18,040 bases of DNA from positions 1-18,040 of the forward strand of contig CAJUEB010000023.1 of the NCBI GenBank assembly GCA_910585135.1, in the 5' to 3' direction. The notes beneath the pieces were generated by a model. That model had not been told where the DNA came from, did no database searches, and saw nothing but the letters and a program-made list of their open reading frames with translations. Source of the stretch: an uncultured Eubacteriales bacterium (GTDB taxonomy: Bacteria > Bacillota > Clostridia > Peptostreptococcales > Anaerovoracaceae). Within the stretch, counting starts at the first letter, position 1, and each line of letters opens with the position of its first letter. Below, one piece after another: positions 6,603-14,128 of this stretch. A program made the translations under genes and the position numbers.

Positions 6603-8531
6603 ATGGGCACTATACTATTTCTTATCTTTTTCCCAATAATTATTGCCTTGATTCTTTTAGTAAGCAAAGCGGATAAGGTTCGCGATGTGATAGTGAAGAT
6701 TGCTGCACTGGCAATCGCTGCTGTCTCCATCGTCGTGGCTGTCCAGTATTTCAAGTCAGGCGGAGAAAACTTCGCCGTCAACATTGAAGCTGTGAATTAT
6801 GTCATGATGGTAATAGAAGCGCTTCTTGCGATCTATATCATCTGCACGGGCATAAAGCACAGGAAATACCTAGCATCCATTTTCGCGTTGATCCAGACGC
6901 CGCTTTTGATCTGGTTCGAGCTTACTAATGGGCATCACATTGCTGTCCAGAACAATATGTATGTGGACAGACTTTCTGTGATTATGATACTGATCATAGG
7001 TATTATTGGATCTTTGATAACGGTTTATGCATTGGGATACATGAAAGATTTCCAGCATCACCATGATGACCAGCCTGACAGAAGGCCTTGGTTCTTCTTT
7101 GTCATGTTTATATTCCTGGGCGCTATGGTGGGTCTCGTAACATCGAATAACATGATCTGGATGTATTTCTTCTGGGAAATCACCAGCCTGTCATCATTCT
7201 GGCTGATCGGATTTACCAAGACGGAAGAAGCGACGAACAATGCGTTCAGGGCATTGATCATGAACCTTTTGGGCGGACTGGGCTTTGCGATCGGCATCGT
7301 TATTCTCGGCAAGGTGTTCGGAACGCTGGAACTGAGTTCGATGCTCGCGCTTGGCTCCGTATACGGCGAGCTGATGGCGATTCCTGCCGTATTCTTTGCG
7401 TTTGCGGGAATTACCAAGGCTGCGCAGATGCCGTTTAACAGCTGGCTTTTGGGCGCAATGGTTGCGCCGACGCCGACATCGGCTCTGCTCCATTCGTCGA
7501 CAATGGTAAAAGCCGGCGTATTTATGATTATTAAATTAGCGCCTGTACTGGGAATGAGCAATTTCGCCGGAATCATGACGATCATGGTCGGCGGCATTAC
7601 GTTCCTGATGGCATCCTTTGCTGCGATATCGCAGAGCAATGCTAAGAGGGTGCTGGCTTATTCGACGATTGCAAACCTGGGGCTGATCGTAGCGTGCGGC
7701 GGCATTGGGACGCCGGAAGCCGTATGGGCAGGCGTGATGCTGATCATCTTCCACGCAGTAACAAAGTCTCTGTTGTTCCTGTGCGTAGGTACTGCTGAAC
7801 ATAATATCGGCAGCAGGGATATAGAAGATATGGATGGCCTGTTTGTGAGAATGCCGAAGCTGGCAGGCTTCATGATCATCGGTATTGCGGGTATGCTCCT
7901 CGCCCCTTTCGGAATGCTGATTTCCAAGTGGGCGGCAATGACTGCATTCGTTGACTCCGGTAATGTGATACTGGTTGCGATTATCTGCTTTGGCAGTGCG
8001 GTAACGGCATTTTACTGGATCAAGTGGATGGGCAAGCTCGCAGGCATCGTTGCGGGTGAAGAGCGAATCGACCAGAACGTCCATAAGGAAGAGACTTTCG
8101 TGCATGCGACGCTGGTGGCACTTGTCATTATTGTCTGTCTCATGTTCCCGCTGATTTCCATGTATATGTTGGTTCCATATTTGGAAATCGTATTCGGCGG
8201 CTTATCTGCGATGGTGCTTTCGGCCGACAACATGATCATCATGGTCGTTATGATCGCAGTACTGGTATTGCTTACAGGTTTGTTCTTCGGCAAGACCAAC
8301 AAAAAAATCGTTCCGATTTACTTGGCTGGAGCCAATAAGGGCGACAATCTGACTTATCAGGGTTCTATGGGCAAGGATGTAGCGTTCAAGCTGAGGAACT
8401 GGCATATGGAAAGCTATTTCGGCGAAAAGAAAATGAATCTCATCGGCGGCATTATTGCCACAGCGATGATCGTAATCGGGATCGGCTTCATGGTAGGAAC
8501 GCTTGTTAGCCTGTTGGGAGGTGTTGCATAA
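6603..8531 (+). CDS. echA: Ech hydrogenase subunit A, NuoL/antiporter-like proton-translocating membrane subunit
   Basis: The large membrane subunit of an energy-converting [NiFe] hydrogenase, homologous to the NuoL/M/N and Mrp antiporter subunits that move ions. The 642-residue protein has many transmembrane segments. The core motifs are visible: the helix-5 glutamate E192 in FFWEITSLSSFWLIGF, K272 in GITKAAQMPFNSWLLGAM, and the LLHSSTMVKAG motif at about 295-305 with H297 and K303. A histidine-rich cytoplasmic loop QHHHDDQ lies at 151-157. AGGAGG at 6592-6597 marks the start. It is first in a six-gene operon whose order matches echABCDEF of Methanosarcina barkeri; its stop overlaps the echB start by one base (TAATG). 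Confidence 0.92.
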   Translation: MGTILFLIFFPIIIALILLVSKADKVRDVIVKIAALAIAAVSIVVAVQYFKSGGENFAVNIEAVNYVMMVIEALLAIYIICTGIKHRKYLASIFALIQTPLLIWFELTNGHHIAVQNNMYVDRLSVIMILIIGIIGSLITVYALGYMKDFQHHHDDQPDRRPWFFFVMFIFLGAMVGLVTSNNMIWMYFFWEITSLSSFWLIGFTKTEEATNNAFRALIMNLLGGLGFAIGIVILGKVFGTLELSSMLALGSVYGELMAIPAVFFAFAGITKAAQMPFNSWLLGAMVAPTPTSALLHSSTMVKAGVFMIIKLAPVLGMSNFAGIMTIMVGGITFLMASFAAISQSNAKRVLAYSTIANLGLIVACGGIGTPEAVWAGVMLIIFHAVTKSLLFLCVGTAEHNIGSRDIEDMDGLFVRMPKLAGFMIIGIAGMLLAPFGMLISKWAAMTAFVDSGNVILVAIICFGSAVTAFYWIKWMGKLAGIVAGEERIDQNVHKEETFVHATLVALVIIVCLMFPLISMYMLVPYLEIVFGGLSAMVLSADNMIIMVVMIAVLVLLTGLFFGKTNKKIVPIYLAGANKGDNLTYQGSMGKDVAFKLRNWHMESYFGEKKMNLIGGIIATAMIVIGIGFMVGTLVSLLGGVA

Positions 8532-9400
8532 TGATGATTAAAATGTTGATATCTATAATTGCATACCTGATTTTAGCACCTCTGGTTGGCGGTTTTCTGG
8601 CAGGTTTGGACAGAAAGCTTTCTGCGAGGATGCAGGGAAGAGTAGGCCCTCCTGTTTTGCAGCCTTTCTACGATGTGTTTAAGCTCTTTGAGAAGGAAGC
8701 GCAGACCGTAACAAGGGTACAGGACTTTTACGTGATGATCTTCGTGATCTTCGTCATTGCGTCCGGCGTGATCTTCTTTGCGGGCGGCGACCTGCTTTTG
8801 GTAATCTTCGTGCTTACCGTGGCAAGCGCGTTCCTCATCGTGGCAGCATATTCATCCAATTCACCTTACGCGCAGGTTGGTGCGGAGCGTGAATTGTTGC
8901 AGATGATGGCTTATGAGCCGATGGTGCTGATGACGGCAATCGGATTTTATATGTACTGCGGCAGCTTTGCGGCAAGGGACATTATCGTAGGCGTTTCCAT
9001 GCCATTTTTACCGCTGATTGGTATATTTATCGGATTTGTGTTCATATTAACGATAAAATTCAGAAAATCACCGTTTGATTTGAGCATGTCCCATCACGCA
9101 CACCAAGAGCTGGTAAAAGGCCTGACGACGGAGTTTTCCGGCAAGACGCTTGGATTGATCGAAATCTCCCACTGGTATGAAAACGTAATGCTGCTGGGTT
9201 TTGTGTTCCTGTTCTTTGCGAACGGAACCGTATGGGGCGCTGTGATCGGCGTGATCGTATGTATTGTAACTTATTTCTTCGAAGTGCTGATTGATAACAG
9301 CTTTGCGAGAATGAAATGGCAGTTTGCATTTAAGGCGGCATGGATCGTTTCCCTCGTTTTCGGCGTTATCAATATATTCGTGCTTTATCTGATCGTATAA
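8531..9400 (+). CDS. echB: Ech hydrogenase subunit B, NuoH-like membrane subunit
   Basis: The membrane anchor that joins the ion-pumping arm to the catalytic subunits, homologous to NuoH, HycD and CooK. The 289-residue protein has about eight hydrophobic segments. The conserved first loop RMQGRVGPPVLQPFYDVFKL (residues 33-52) and the later KFRKSPFDLSMSHHAHQELVKG loop, which corresponds to the acidic contact region of NuoH, are both present. ATG 8531 overlaps the last base of echA; a second ATG follows at once (8534), and GGGAGG at 8516-8521 suits either. Translational coupling with echA is likely. Confidence 0.93.
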   Translation: MMIKMLISIIAYLILAPLVGGFLAGLDRKLSARMQGRVGPPVLQPFYDVFKLFEKEAQTVTRVQDFYVMIFVIFVIASGVIFFAGGDLLLVIFVLTVASAFLIVAAYSSNSPYAQVGAERELLQMMAYEPMVLMTAIGFYMYCGSFAARDIIVGVSMPFLPLIGIFIGFVFILTIKFRKSPFDLSMSHHAHQELVKGLTTEFSGKTLGLIEISHWYENVMLLGFVFLFFANGTVWGAVIGVIVCIVTYFFEVLIDNSFARMKWQFAFKAAWIVSLVFGVINIFVLYLIV

Positions 9401-9412
9401 GGAGGTGTAGAA

Positions 9413-9949
9413 ATGTCATATATAGCGAAATCACCATGGGTCATTCATTATGACGGATCGAGCTGTAACGGGTGCGATATTGAAGTTCTGGCATGCCTTA
9501 CACCGATGTACGATGTGGAACGGTTCGGCATTATCAATACAGGAAACCCGAAACATGCCGATGTATTCCTGGTTACAGGCTCTGTGAATGAGCAGAATAA
9601 AGATGTCGTAAAGCAGATTTATGAGCAGATGCCTGAACCAAAGGTTGTCGTTGCCGTAGGAATCTGTGCATGTTCAGGAGGCGTATTCAAACAGTGCTAT
9701 AATATCATGGGCGGCGTGGATACGGTCATTCCTGTAGACGTTTATGTACCGGGCTGTGCTGCAAGGCCTGAAGCCATTATCGATGGCGTCGTAAAGGGAC
9801 TTGCGGTTCTCCAGGAAAAGCGGGACAAGATGGTAAAAGGAATTGACGCTCCGGCGGAAGCTCCTGAAACAAAGGCTGAAACCTCTGGCGAAGAGGAGAA
9901 GGCTGATCAGGCTGAAAAAACGGAAGAAGGAGGGAAAACGGATGAGTGA
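9413..9949 (+). CDS. echC: Ech hydrogenase subunit C, NuoB-like small subunit with one [4Fe-4S] cluster
   Basis: The small hydrogenase subunit, which holds the proximal [4Fe-4S] cluster next to the [NiFe] site in EchE and is homologous to NuoB. Ligands are visible as C18 and C21 in SSCNGCDIE, a cysteine in the GICACSGG motif at about residue 83-87, and the cysteine of VPGCAARPEAI at about 116. The core ends near residue 145. A highly charged Glu/Lys/Ala-rich tail of about 33 residues follows, longer than needed for the NuoB fold. GGAGGT precedes the start. The stop TGA lies inside the echD start (ATGAGTGA), an 8-nt overlap. Confidence 0.94.
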   Translation: MSYIAKSPWVIHYDGSSCNGCDIEVLACLTPMYDVERFGIINTGNPKHADVFLVTGSVNEQNKDVVKQIYEQMPEPKVVVAVGICACSGGVFKQCYNIMGGVDTVIPVDVYVPGCAARPEAIIDGVVKGLAVLQEKRDKMVKGIDAPAEAPETKAETSGEEEKADQAEKTEEGGKTDE

Positions 9950-10301
9950 GAGAGTAGATGTGAAGCAGAACTTTACACCTGTTGAGGTTTCCCAGCTTTT
10001 AACAAAGGTTAAGAATTTAAAGTCTGATGGATATCGGTTTGCGCAGGCGTGCGCTACGGTTGTCGATGATAAGATCGAAATCATCTATTCGTTTGACAAG
10101 GCGCATCAGCTTACGAATTTAAGATTGGTTATTTCCCCGGAGGAGGAAGTTGAGAGTATTACCGGAGATTATTGGCCGGCATTTATTTATGAAAATGAAA
10201 TGCATGACCTGTTCGGTGTTAAGTTCATACACATGGCATTAGATTACCAGGGCAACTTCTTCAAGGTTTCCGAACCTACTCCATGGAGTCCGAAGAAATA
10301 G
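9942..10301 (+). CDS. echD: Ech hydrogenase subunit D, NuoC-like
   Basis: A 119-residue peripheral subunit homologous to NuoC and to the HycE/CooU N-terminal part; it has no cofactor and stabilises the catalytic pair. The NuoC-type motif ENEMHDLFGVKF is at about residues 84-95. ATG 9942 was chosen because AAGGAGGG lies at 9927-9934 and the family core begins soon after. The frame is open upstream to 9843, but that part overlaps the echC tail and would add a very basic Lys/Arg run unlike the family. It overlaps echC by 8 nt and is followed by echE after 18 nt. Confidence 0.9.
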   Translation: MSERVDVKQNFTPVEVSQLLTKVKNLKSDGYRFAQACATVVDDKIEIIYSFDKAHQLTNLRLVISPEEEVESITGDYWPAFIYENEMHDLFGVKFIHMALDYQGNFFKVSEPTPWSPKK

Positions 10302-10319
10302 GAAAGGAAGGTAATTGAT

Positions 10320-11402
10320 ATGGCGAAAAGAACGATAATTCCTTTCGGACCGCAGCATCCGGTACTTCCGGAACCTGTTCACCTCGATCTGGTGATTGAG
10401 GATGAAACAGTCGTGGAAGCGATTCCATCTATCGGATTTATCCATAGAGGACTGGAAAAGCTGGTGGAAAAAAGGGACTATACCCAGATGGTATATGTAA
10501 TAGAACGTATTTGTGGTATTTGCAGTTTTGGGCATGGCTGGGGTGCGGCGGCATCCATCGAAGGCGCGATGAATGTCAAAGTTCCTGAGAGAGCTGAATA
10601 TCTGCGAACGATCCTTCACGAGCTGTCGAGGCTTCACAGCCATCTTCTCTGGCTGGGACTTTTGGCGGATGCGTTTGGTTTCGAGAGCTTATTCAACCAT
10701 TGCTGGAGAGTCAGGGAAACGATTCTCGATATCCTGGAAAAAACAACAGGCGGCAGGGTCATTTTTTCCATCTGCAAGGTAGGCGGACTCAATAAGGATA
10801 TTGACAACGACACCTTGAAGGAAATTGTAGAGACATTAAAAGAACTCAAGCCGCAAATCAAGGAATTGACGGATGTCTTCCTTGAAGATGATTCTGTGAA
10901 AAACAGAATGGTTGGCGTTGGCGTACTCACCAAAGCGGATGCGGAAGCGTTATGCGCTGTAGGTCCTGTTGCGAGAGGATCCGGTGTGTTCCAGGATATG
11001 AGAATGACCAATAGCCATGGCGTATATGATAAACTGGATTTTGAGCCTGTGATTGAAACGGCTGGTGATTGCTATGCGAGATGCAAGGTAAGGATCGGGG
11101 AAGTATTCCAGTCCATCGAGCTGATCACTAAGGCAGTAGGCCAGATTCCTGATGGTCCTGTCAGCGTTGCGGTGAAAGGCAACGTGGAAGGGGAATACAT
11201 CACGAGAATGGAACAGCCGCGAGGCGAGGCTTTCTATTATGCAAAGGGCGCAAACTCGAAATTCTTGCAGAGAATGCGCGTCAGGACGCCGACCAACATG
11301 AATATTCCTGCGCTCGTTAAAACGCTGGAAGGTTGTGATTTGGCAGATGTGCCGATCCTGATCCTGACGATCGACCCTTGTATCAGTTGTACAGAAAGGT
11401 AG
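10320..11402 (+). CDS. echE: Ech hydrogenase catalytic large subunit E ([NiFe] site), NuoD-like
   Basis: This subunit carries the [NiFe] active site that reduces protons or oxidises H2. In the 360-residue protein the two cysteine pairs that bind the metals are intact: C65 and C68 in ERICGICSFGHG, and C354 and C357 in the C-terminal DPCISCTER. This separates it from NuoD, which has lost them. The N-terminal GPQHPVLPEPVHLDL segment is also typical. The protein ends with R360 directly after the second pair, so there is no C-terminal peptide for a maturation protease to remove; the same is reported for EchE of Methanosarcina. GGAAGGT lies just before the ATG. No hyp maturation gene is in the window, so these must lie elsewhere. 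Confidence 0.96.
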   Translation: MAKRTIIPFGPQHPVLPEPVHLDLVIEDETVVEAIPSIGFIHRGLEKLVEKRDYTQMVYVIERICGICSFGHGWGAAASIEGAMNVKVPERAEYLRTILHELSRLHSHLLWLGLLADAFGFESLFNHCWRVRETILDILEKTTGGRVIFSICKVGGLNKDIDNDTLKEIVETLKELKPQIKELTDVFLEDDSVKNRMVGVGVLTKADAEALCAVGPVARGSGVFQDMRMTNSHGVYDKLDFEPVIETAGDCYARCKVRIGEVFQSIELITKAVGQIPDGPVSVAVKGNVEGEYITRMEQPRGEAFYYAKGANSKFLQRMRVRTPTNMNIPALVKTLEGCDLADVPILILTIDPCISCTER

Positions 11403-11411
11403 GTGAGAGTG

Positions 11412-12284
11412 ATGAAAACTTTTAGAATAGCGAAAGTATTATTCAAGAGCATGTTCAAAAAGCCGGCAACTCTCATGTACCCGGTCGTACCGAGAGAATG
11501 GCAGGAAAGAACCAGGGGCAGCATCGATATTGAAGTTGACAAATGTATCGCTTGTGGGATCTGCGCAAAAAGATGCCCTGCTGATGCGATTGAAGTGAGC
11601 CGTGATCCAAAGCAGTGGATCATACATAGGATGCAGTGTATCCAGTGCGGAGAATGCGTCCAGGCATGTCCGAAAAAGTGCCTGGCGATGAATAAGCAGT
11701 ATACCGAGCCACAGACCGAAAAGGTAGTCGATACTTATGTGATTCCGGAGAAGGAAGCGAAAGGCTCGGCAGGCGGCGGTGACTTGACCTGTAACAAGGA
11801 TGAGTGCGTATATTGCGGCCTTTGTGCAAAGGCGTGTCCTGCTGATGCGCTGAAGGTTGACCGAAAAGAAAAAATTTGGGAAGTTGACCAGGATGCTTGT
11901 GCAAAATGTGGCGCTTGTGTGGAAAAATGCCCGAAGAAGTGCCTGTCAATGGGTGATGCAGAGGAAGAAAAAAAGGCTGAAACAGCAGAAGAAAAGTCTG
12001 ATGCTGCGGCAGGGGATGCCGACAGCGAGAAGCTGACCTGCAACAAAGACGAGTGCGTCTACTGCGGTCTTTGCGCGAAGGAATGTCCTGTTGACGCCCT
12101 CAAGGTTGACCGAAAAGAGAAGCTTTGGGAGGTTGATGAAGAGACTTGCTTAAAGTGCGGCGCTTGCGTGGATAAATGCCCGAAAAAGTGCCTTTCGATC
12201 GGCGCTGCGGCAGAGGAAACGGCGGATTCGAATGATGCGCCGGATTCTGAAAATCCTGGGGAAAAAGATTTGGACGCTGAATAA
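11412..12284 (+). CDS. echF: Ech hydrogenase subunit F with three 2[4Fe-4S] ferredoxin modules
   Basis: The NuoI-like electron-transfer subunit that links soluble ferredoxin to the small subunit. Module 1 (about residues 38-93) is the normal EchF part, with two CxxCxxCxxxCP sites at C45/48/51/55 and C76/79/82/86. Two further modules follow, at about 125-181 and 208-264. Each again has two CxxCxxCxxxCP sites (C132/135/138/142 with C163/166/169/173, and C215/218/221/225 with C246/249/252/256). Six [4Fe-4S] clusters are therefore predicted where canonical EchF has two. Acidic Glu/Ala/Lys/Asp linkers join modules 2 and 3 and form the C-terminal tail. ATG 11412 has AGGTGA 5 nt upstream; an in-frame GTG at 11403, directly after the echE stop, would add MRV. 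Numbers refer to the 290-residue form. It ends the operon. Confidence 0.93.
   Translation: MKTFRIAKVLFKSMFKKPATLMYPVVPREWQERTRGSIDIEVDKCIACGICAKRCPADAIEVSRDPKQWIIHRMQCIQCGECVQACPKKCLAMNKQYTEPQTEKVVDTYVIPEKEAKGSAGGGDLTCNKDECVYCGLCAKACPADALKVDRKEKIWEVDQDACAKCGACVEKCPKKCLSMGDAEEEKKAETAEEKSDAAAGDADSEKLTCNKDECVYCGLCAKECPVDALKVDRKEKLWEVDEETCLKCGACVDKCPKKCLSIGAAAEETADSNDAPDSENPGEKDLDAE
11784..12203 (+). repeat. Internal duplication of a 57-residue ferredoxin module in echF
   Basis: The segments 11784-11954 and 12033-12203 (171 nt each, 249 nt apart) encode modules identical at 48 of 57 residues, from LTCNKDECVYCGLCAK to PKKCLS. Many third-codon positions differ (for example GTATATTGC against GTCTACTGC), so the duplication is not very recent, while the protein sequence has been held. 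Each copy also has an extra Cys before and after the cluster motifs. The first EchF module is clearly more distant. Confidence 0.9.
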
Positions 12285-12314
12285 CCCTGGATAGATCAAT
12301 GTATCGAACTTTCG

Positions 12315-12348
12315 AATATGCGGACAGAGATCTGTCCGCATATTTTTT
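12315..12348 (+). terminator. Rho-independent terminator of the ech operon
   Basis: AATATGCGGACAG at 12315-12327 pairs perfectly over 13 bp with CTGTCCGCATATT at 12332-12344 around AGAT, and the T-run continues to 12348. Confidence 0.95.
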
Positions 12349-12380
12349 GCAAATTTATGGACATCTTTCCGATTTACATC

Positions 12381-12409
12381 TTGACATTGACAATGCATTA
12401 ATATACAAT
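12381..12409 (+). promoter_or_regulatory. Promoter of the rpmG-secE-nusG-ribosomal protein cluster
   Basis: TTGACA at 12381-12386 and TACAAT at 12404-12409 with a 17-bp spacer. A second TTGACA follows directly at 12387-12392 but is too near any -10. The leader of about 70 nt contains an imperfect hairpin (AAGAGGGCAG to CTGCTCTT, about 12438-12461) before the GGAGG at 12476-12480. Confidence 0.75.
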
Positions 12410-12488
12410 TATTTAGCGACTTTATGAAAATAATTAAGGAAGAGGGCAGCTACTGCTCTTACTTTGAGTTAAACGGAGGACATAAAAA

Positions 12489-12638
12489 ATGAGAGTAAAG
12501 GTTACACTTGCATGTACGGAATGTAAGCAGCGAAATTACAATACGGTGAAGAACAAAAAAAATGATCCTGACCGTATCGAAATGAGCAAGTATTGTAAGT
12601 TCTGCAAGAAGCACACTGTTCATAAGGAAACGAAATAG
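12489..12638 (+). CDS. rpmG: Large ribosomal subunit protein L33
   Basis: A 49-residue protein of the 50S subunit. It begins MRVKVTLACTECKQRNY and ends HTVHKETK, the standard L33 pattern. Two CxxC pairs (CTEC at residues 9-12 and CKFC at about 37-40) mark the zinc-binding C+ form. GGAGG at 12476-12480 precedes the ATG. It is followed by secE after 14 nt, the usual rpmG-secE-nusG order. Confidence 0.96.
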   Translation: MRVKVTLACTECKQRNYNTVKNKKNDPDRIEMSKYCKFCKKHTVHKETK

Positions 12639-12652
12639 GAGAGTTTAAGATT

Positions 12653-12925
12653 ATGGCAAAGACGTCAAAGGGAAAAGCCACAACCTCAACTAGAAAAAGG
12701 CTTAATGCAGCAGCTGCAGCCGTTCCAAAAAAGAAGAAAAAAAAGGGAGGTCTGCGGGAGTATTTCAAGGGTGTTAAGCTTGAAATGAAAAAGGTCGTAT
12801 GGCCGACCAGGAAAGAATTGGGATCTTTTACGGCAGTAGTGCTTATTACCTGTGCAGCTTTTGCAGTTGTATTCTGGGCAGTTGATACGGGCGTTCTGGC
12901 CGCGATAAAGGCTGTATGTTTCTAA
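12653..12925 (+). CDS. secE: Preprotein translocase subunit SecE
   Basis: The small essential SecYEG component that clamps SecY. The 90-residue protein is of the Gram-positive single-helix kind. A basic, Ala- and Lys-rich N-terminal extension (about residues 1-32, including a run of six Lys) leads to the amphipathic helix YFKGVKLEMKKVVWPTRKEL, the SecE signature, and then one transmembrane helix at about 60-85. GGAGAG lies before the ATG. It is co-transcribed with rpmG and nusG. Confidence 0.95.
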   Translation: MAKTSKGKATTSTRKRLNAAAAAVPKKKKKKGGLREYFKGVKLEMKKVVWPTRKELGSFTAVVLITCAAFAVVFWAVDTGVLAAIKAVCF

Positions 12926-12953
12926 AACGTGTTTAAGGGAGCTTGAGGGTACA

Positions 12954-13526
12954 ATGGAAAATAGCGAAAAGAAAAAATTAGACCTGGAGGGACTGGAAGG
13001 TCTTCGGGGCGACGGGGAAGCGAAGTGGTATGTGGTGCATACCTATTCCGGTCATGAGAACAAGGTGAAGGTTAATATCGAGAAAATCGTTGAGAACAGG
13101 GGTATGCAGGATCTCATACTTGACGTAATTGTGCCTACAGAAGACAGAGTAGAAGTAAAGAACGGGCAGCGGAAGGTGAAGACCAGAAAAATGTTCCCGG
13201 GATACGTTCTTGTTAAAATGATTGTGACCAACGAATCGTGGTATCTTGTGAGGAATACGCAGGGTGTTACGGGATTTGTCGGCCATGGTTCCGATCCTGT
13301 CCCGCTCACGGTAGAAGAAGTGAGGAGGATGGGCATCGAAAAGATTTACATCGACTTGGATGTGGATATTGGCGATACGGTGAAGGTGATCAATGGACCG
13401 TTTGAAAACTTCATGGGAGTTGTCGAAGAGGTCAACATGGAAAAACAGACACTCAAGGCCAAGGTATCCATGTTCGGAAGAGATACACCTGTAGAACTGG
13501 ATTTTGCACAAGTGGACAAGATGTAG
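12954..13526 (+). CDS. nusG: Transcription termination/antitermination factor NusG
   Basis: NusG binds RNA polymerase and modulates pausing, elongation and Rho coupling. In the 190-residue protein the NGN domain begins at WYVVHTYSGHENKV (about residue 25) and includes the MFPGYVLVKM motif at about 80-89. The C-terminal KOW domain spans about 135-185, with VKVINGPFENFMGVVEEV. A charged N-terminal extension of about 23 residues precedes the NGN domain. It lies in the conserved secE-nusG-rplK order. Confidence 0.97.
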   Translation: MENSEKKKLDLEGLEGLRGDGEAKWYVVHTYSGHENKVKVNIEKIVENRGMQDLILDVIVPTEDRVEVKNGQRKVKTRKMFPGYVLVKMIVTNESWYLVRNTQGVTGFVGHGSDPVPLTVEEVRRMGIEKIYIDLDVDIGDTVKVINGPFENFMGVVEEVNMEKQTLKAKVSMFGRDTPVELDFAQVDKM

Positions 13527-13580
13527 CAGATCTGGTTCAGTCCGACCCTGTAAGGGAATATGAAAGAAAGGAGAAAAAAG

Positions 13581-14006
13581 ATGGCTAAGAAGATTGCAGG
13601 TTATATTAAGCTTCAGATTCCAGCCGGCAATGCGAACCCAGCGCCTCCTGTAGGTCCTGCTTTAGGACAGCATGGTGTGAATATCATGGATTTCTGTAAG
13701 CAGTTCAATGCGAAGACACAGGATCAGCCGGGCATGATCATTCCTGTTGTGATTACTGTTTATGCAGACCATTCGTTTTCGTTTATCACGAAGACGCCGC
13801 CTGCGGCAGTATTGCTGAAAAAAGCAGCAGGAATCGATACCGCATCAGGTGAGCCAAACAAGAATAAGGTGGCTACATTAACCTATGCGCAGGCAGAGGA
13901 AATTGCCAAGATCAAGATGCCGGATCTCAATGCAGGCAGCATTGAAGCAGCGACAGAAATGATCAAAGGCACTGCGAGAAGCATGGGAATCGTTATTGAG
14001 GATTAA
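13581..14006 (+). CDS. rplK: Large ribosomal subunit protein L11
   Basis: L11 binds the GTPase-associated centre of 23S rRNA. ATG 13581 gives 141 residues, the normal length, beginning MAKKIAGYIKLQIPAG. The proline-rich APPVGPALGQHGVNIMDFC segment (about residues 19-37) and the C-terminal RNA-binding domain ending GTARSMGIVIED are present. An in-frame ATG at 13560 would include the ribosome binding site (AAAGGAG at 13566-13572), so it is not used. Confidence 0.97.
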   Translation: MAKKIAGYIKLQIPAGNANPAPPVGPALGQHGVNIMDFCKQFNAKTQDQPGMIIPVVITVYADHSFSFITKTPPAAVLLKKAAGIDTASGEPNKNKVATLTYAQAEEIAKIKMPDLNAGSIEAATEMIKGTARSMGIVIED

Positions 14007-14010
14007 TGAA

Positions 14011-14113
14011 GTGGGAGGCCGCTAAAGCAGTTGTGTAAAATTGCATCTGCCGCCGCTGTCCGCGCAGGAAACTGCGAGGGATGCGAGGACAGGTGAAAGG
14101 CCGTTAGAACCAC
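14011..14113 (+). promoter_or_regulatory. Structured rplK-rplA spacer, candidate L1 autoregulatory element
   Basis: The spacer can fold into a closed element. GTGG (14011-14014) pairs with CCAC (14110-14113) and GGCC (14017-14020) with GGCC (14099-14102), leaving an asymmetric GA against GTTAGAA internal loop. Inside, CTGTCC (14056-14061) pairs with GGACAG (14087-14092), and CGCAG/CTGCG enclose a GAAA tetraloop at about 14069-14072. The rplA ribosome binding site AAGGAGG follows immediately. Firmicutes often carry a GTGGGAGG...CCGTTA...CCAC element here, and L1 is a known translational repressor of its own operon, so an L1 site is the natural guess. The family assignment is from memory and inference. 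Confidence 0.55.
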
Positions 14114-14128
14114 AAGGAGGTAAACGAA

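Noticed and set aside
9843..9941. Upstream extension of the echD frame
   Set aside because: It overlaps the echC tail, adds a basic run unlike NuoC-type proteins, and the ribosome binding site at 9927-9934 points to ATG 9942.
12381..12392. Doubled TTGACATTGACA as two overlapping promoters
   Set aside because: Only the first hexamer has a -10 at workable spacing; the second would be 11 bp from TACAAT.
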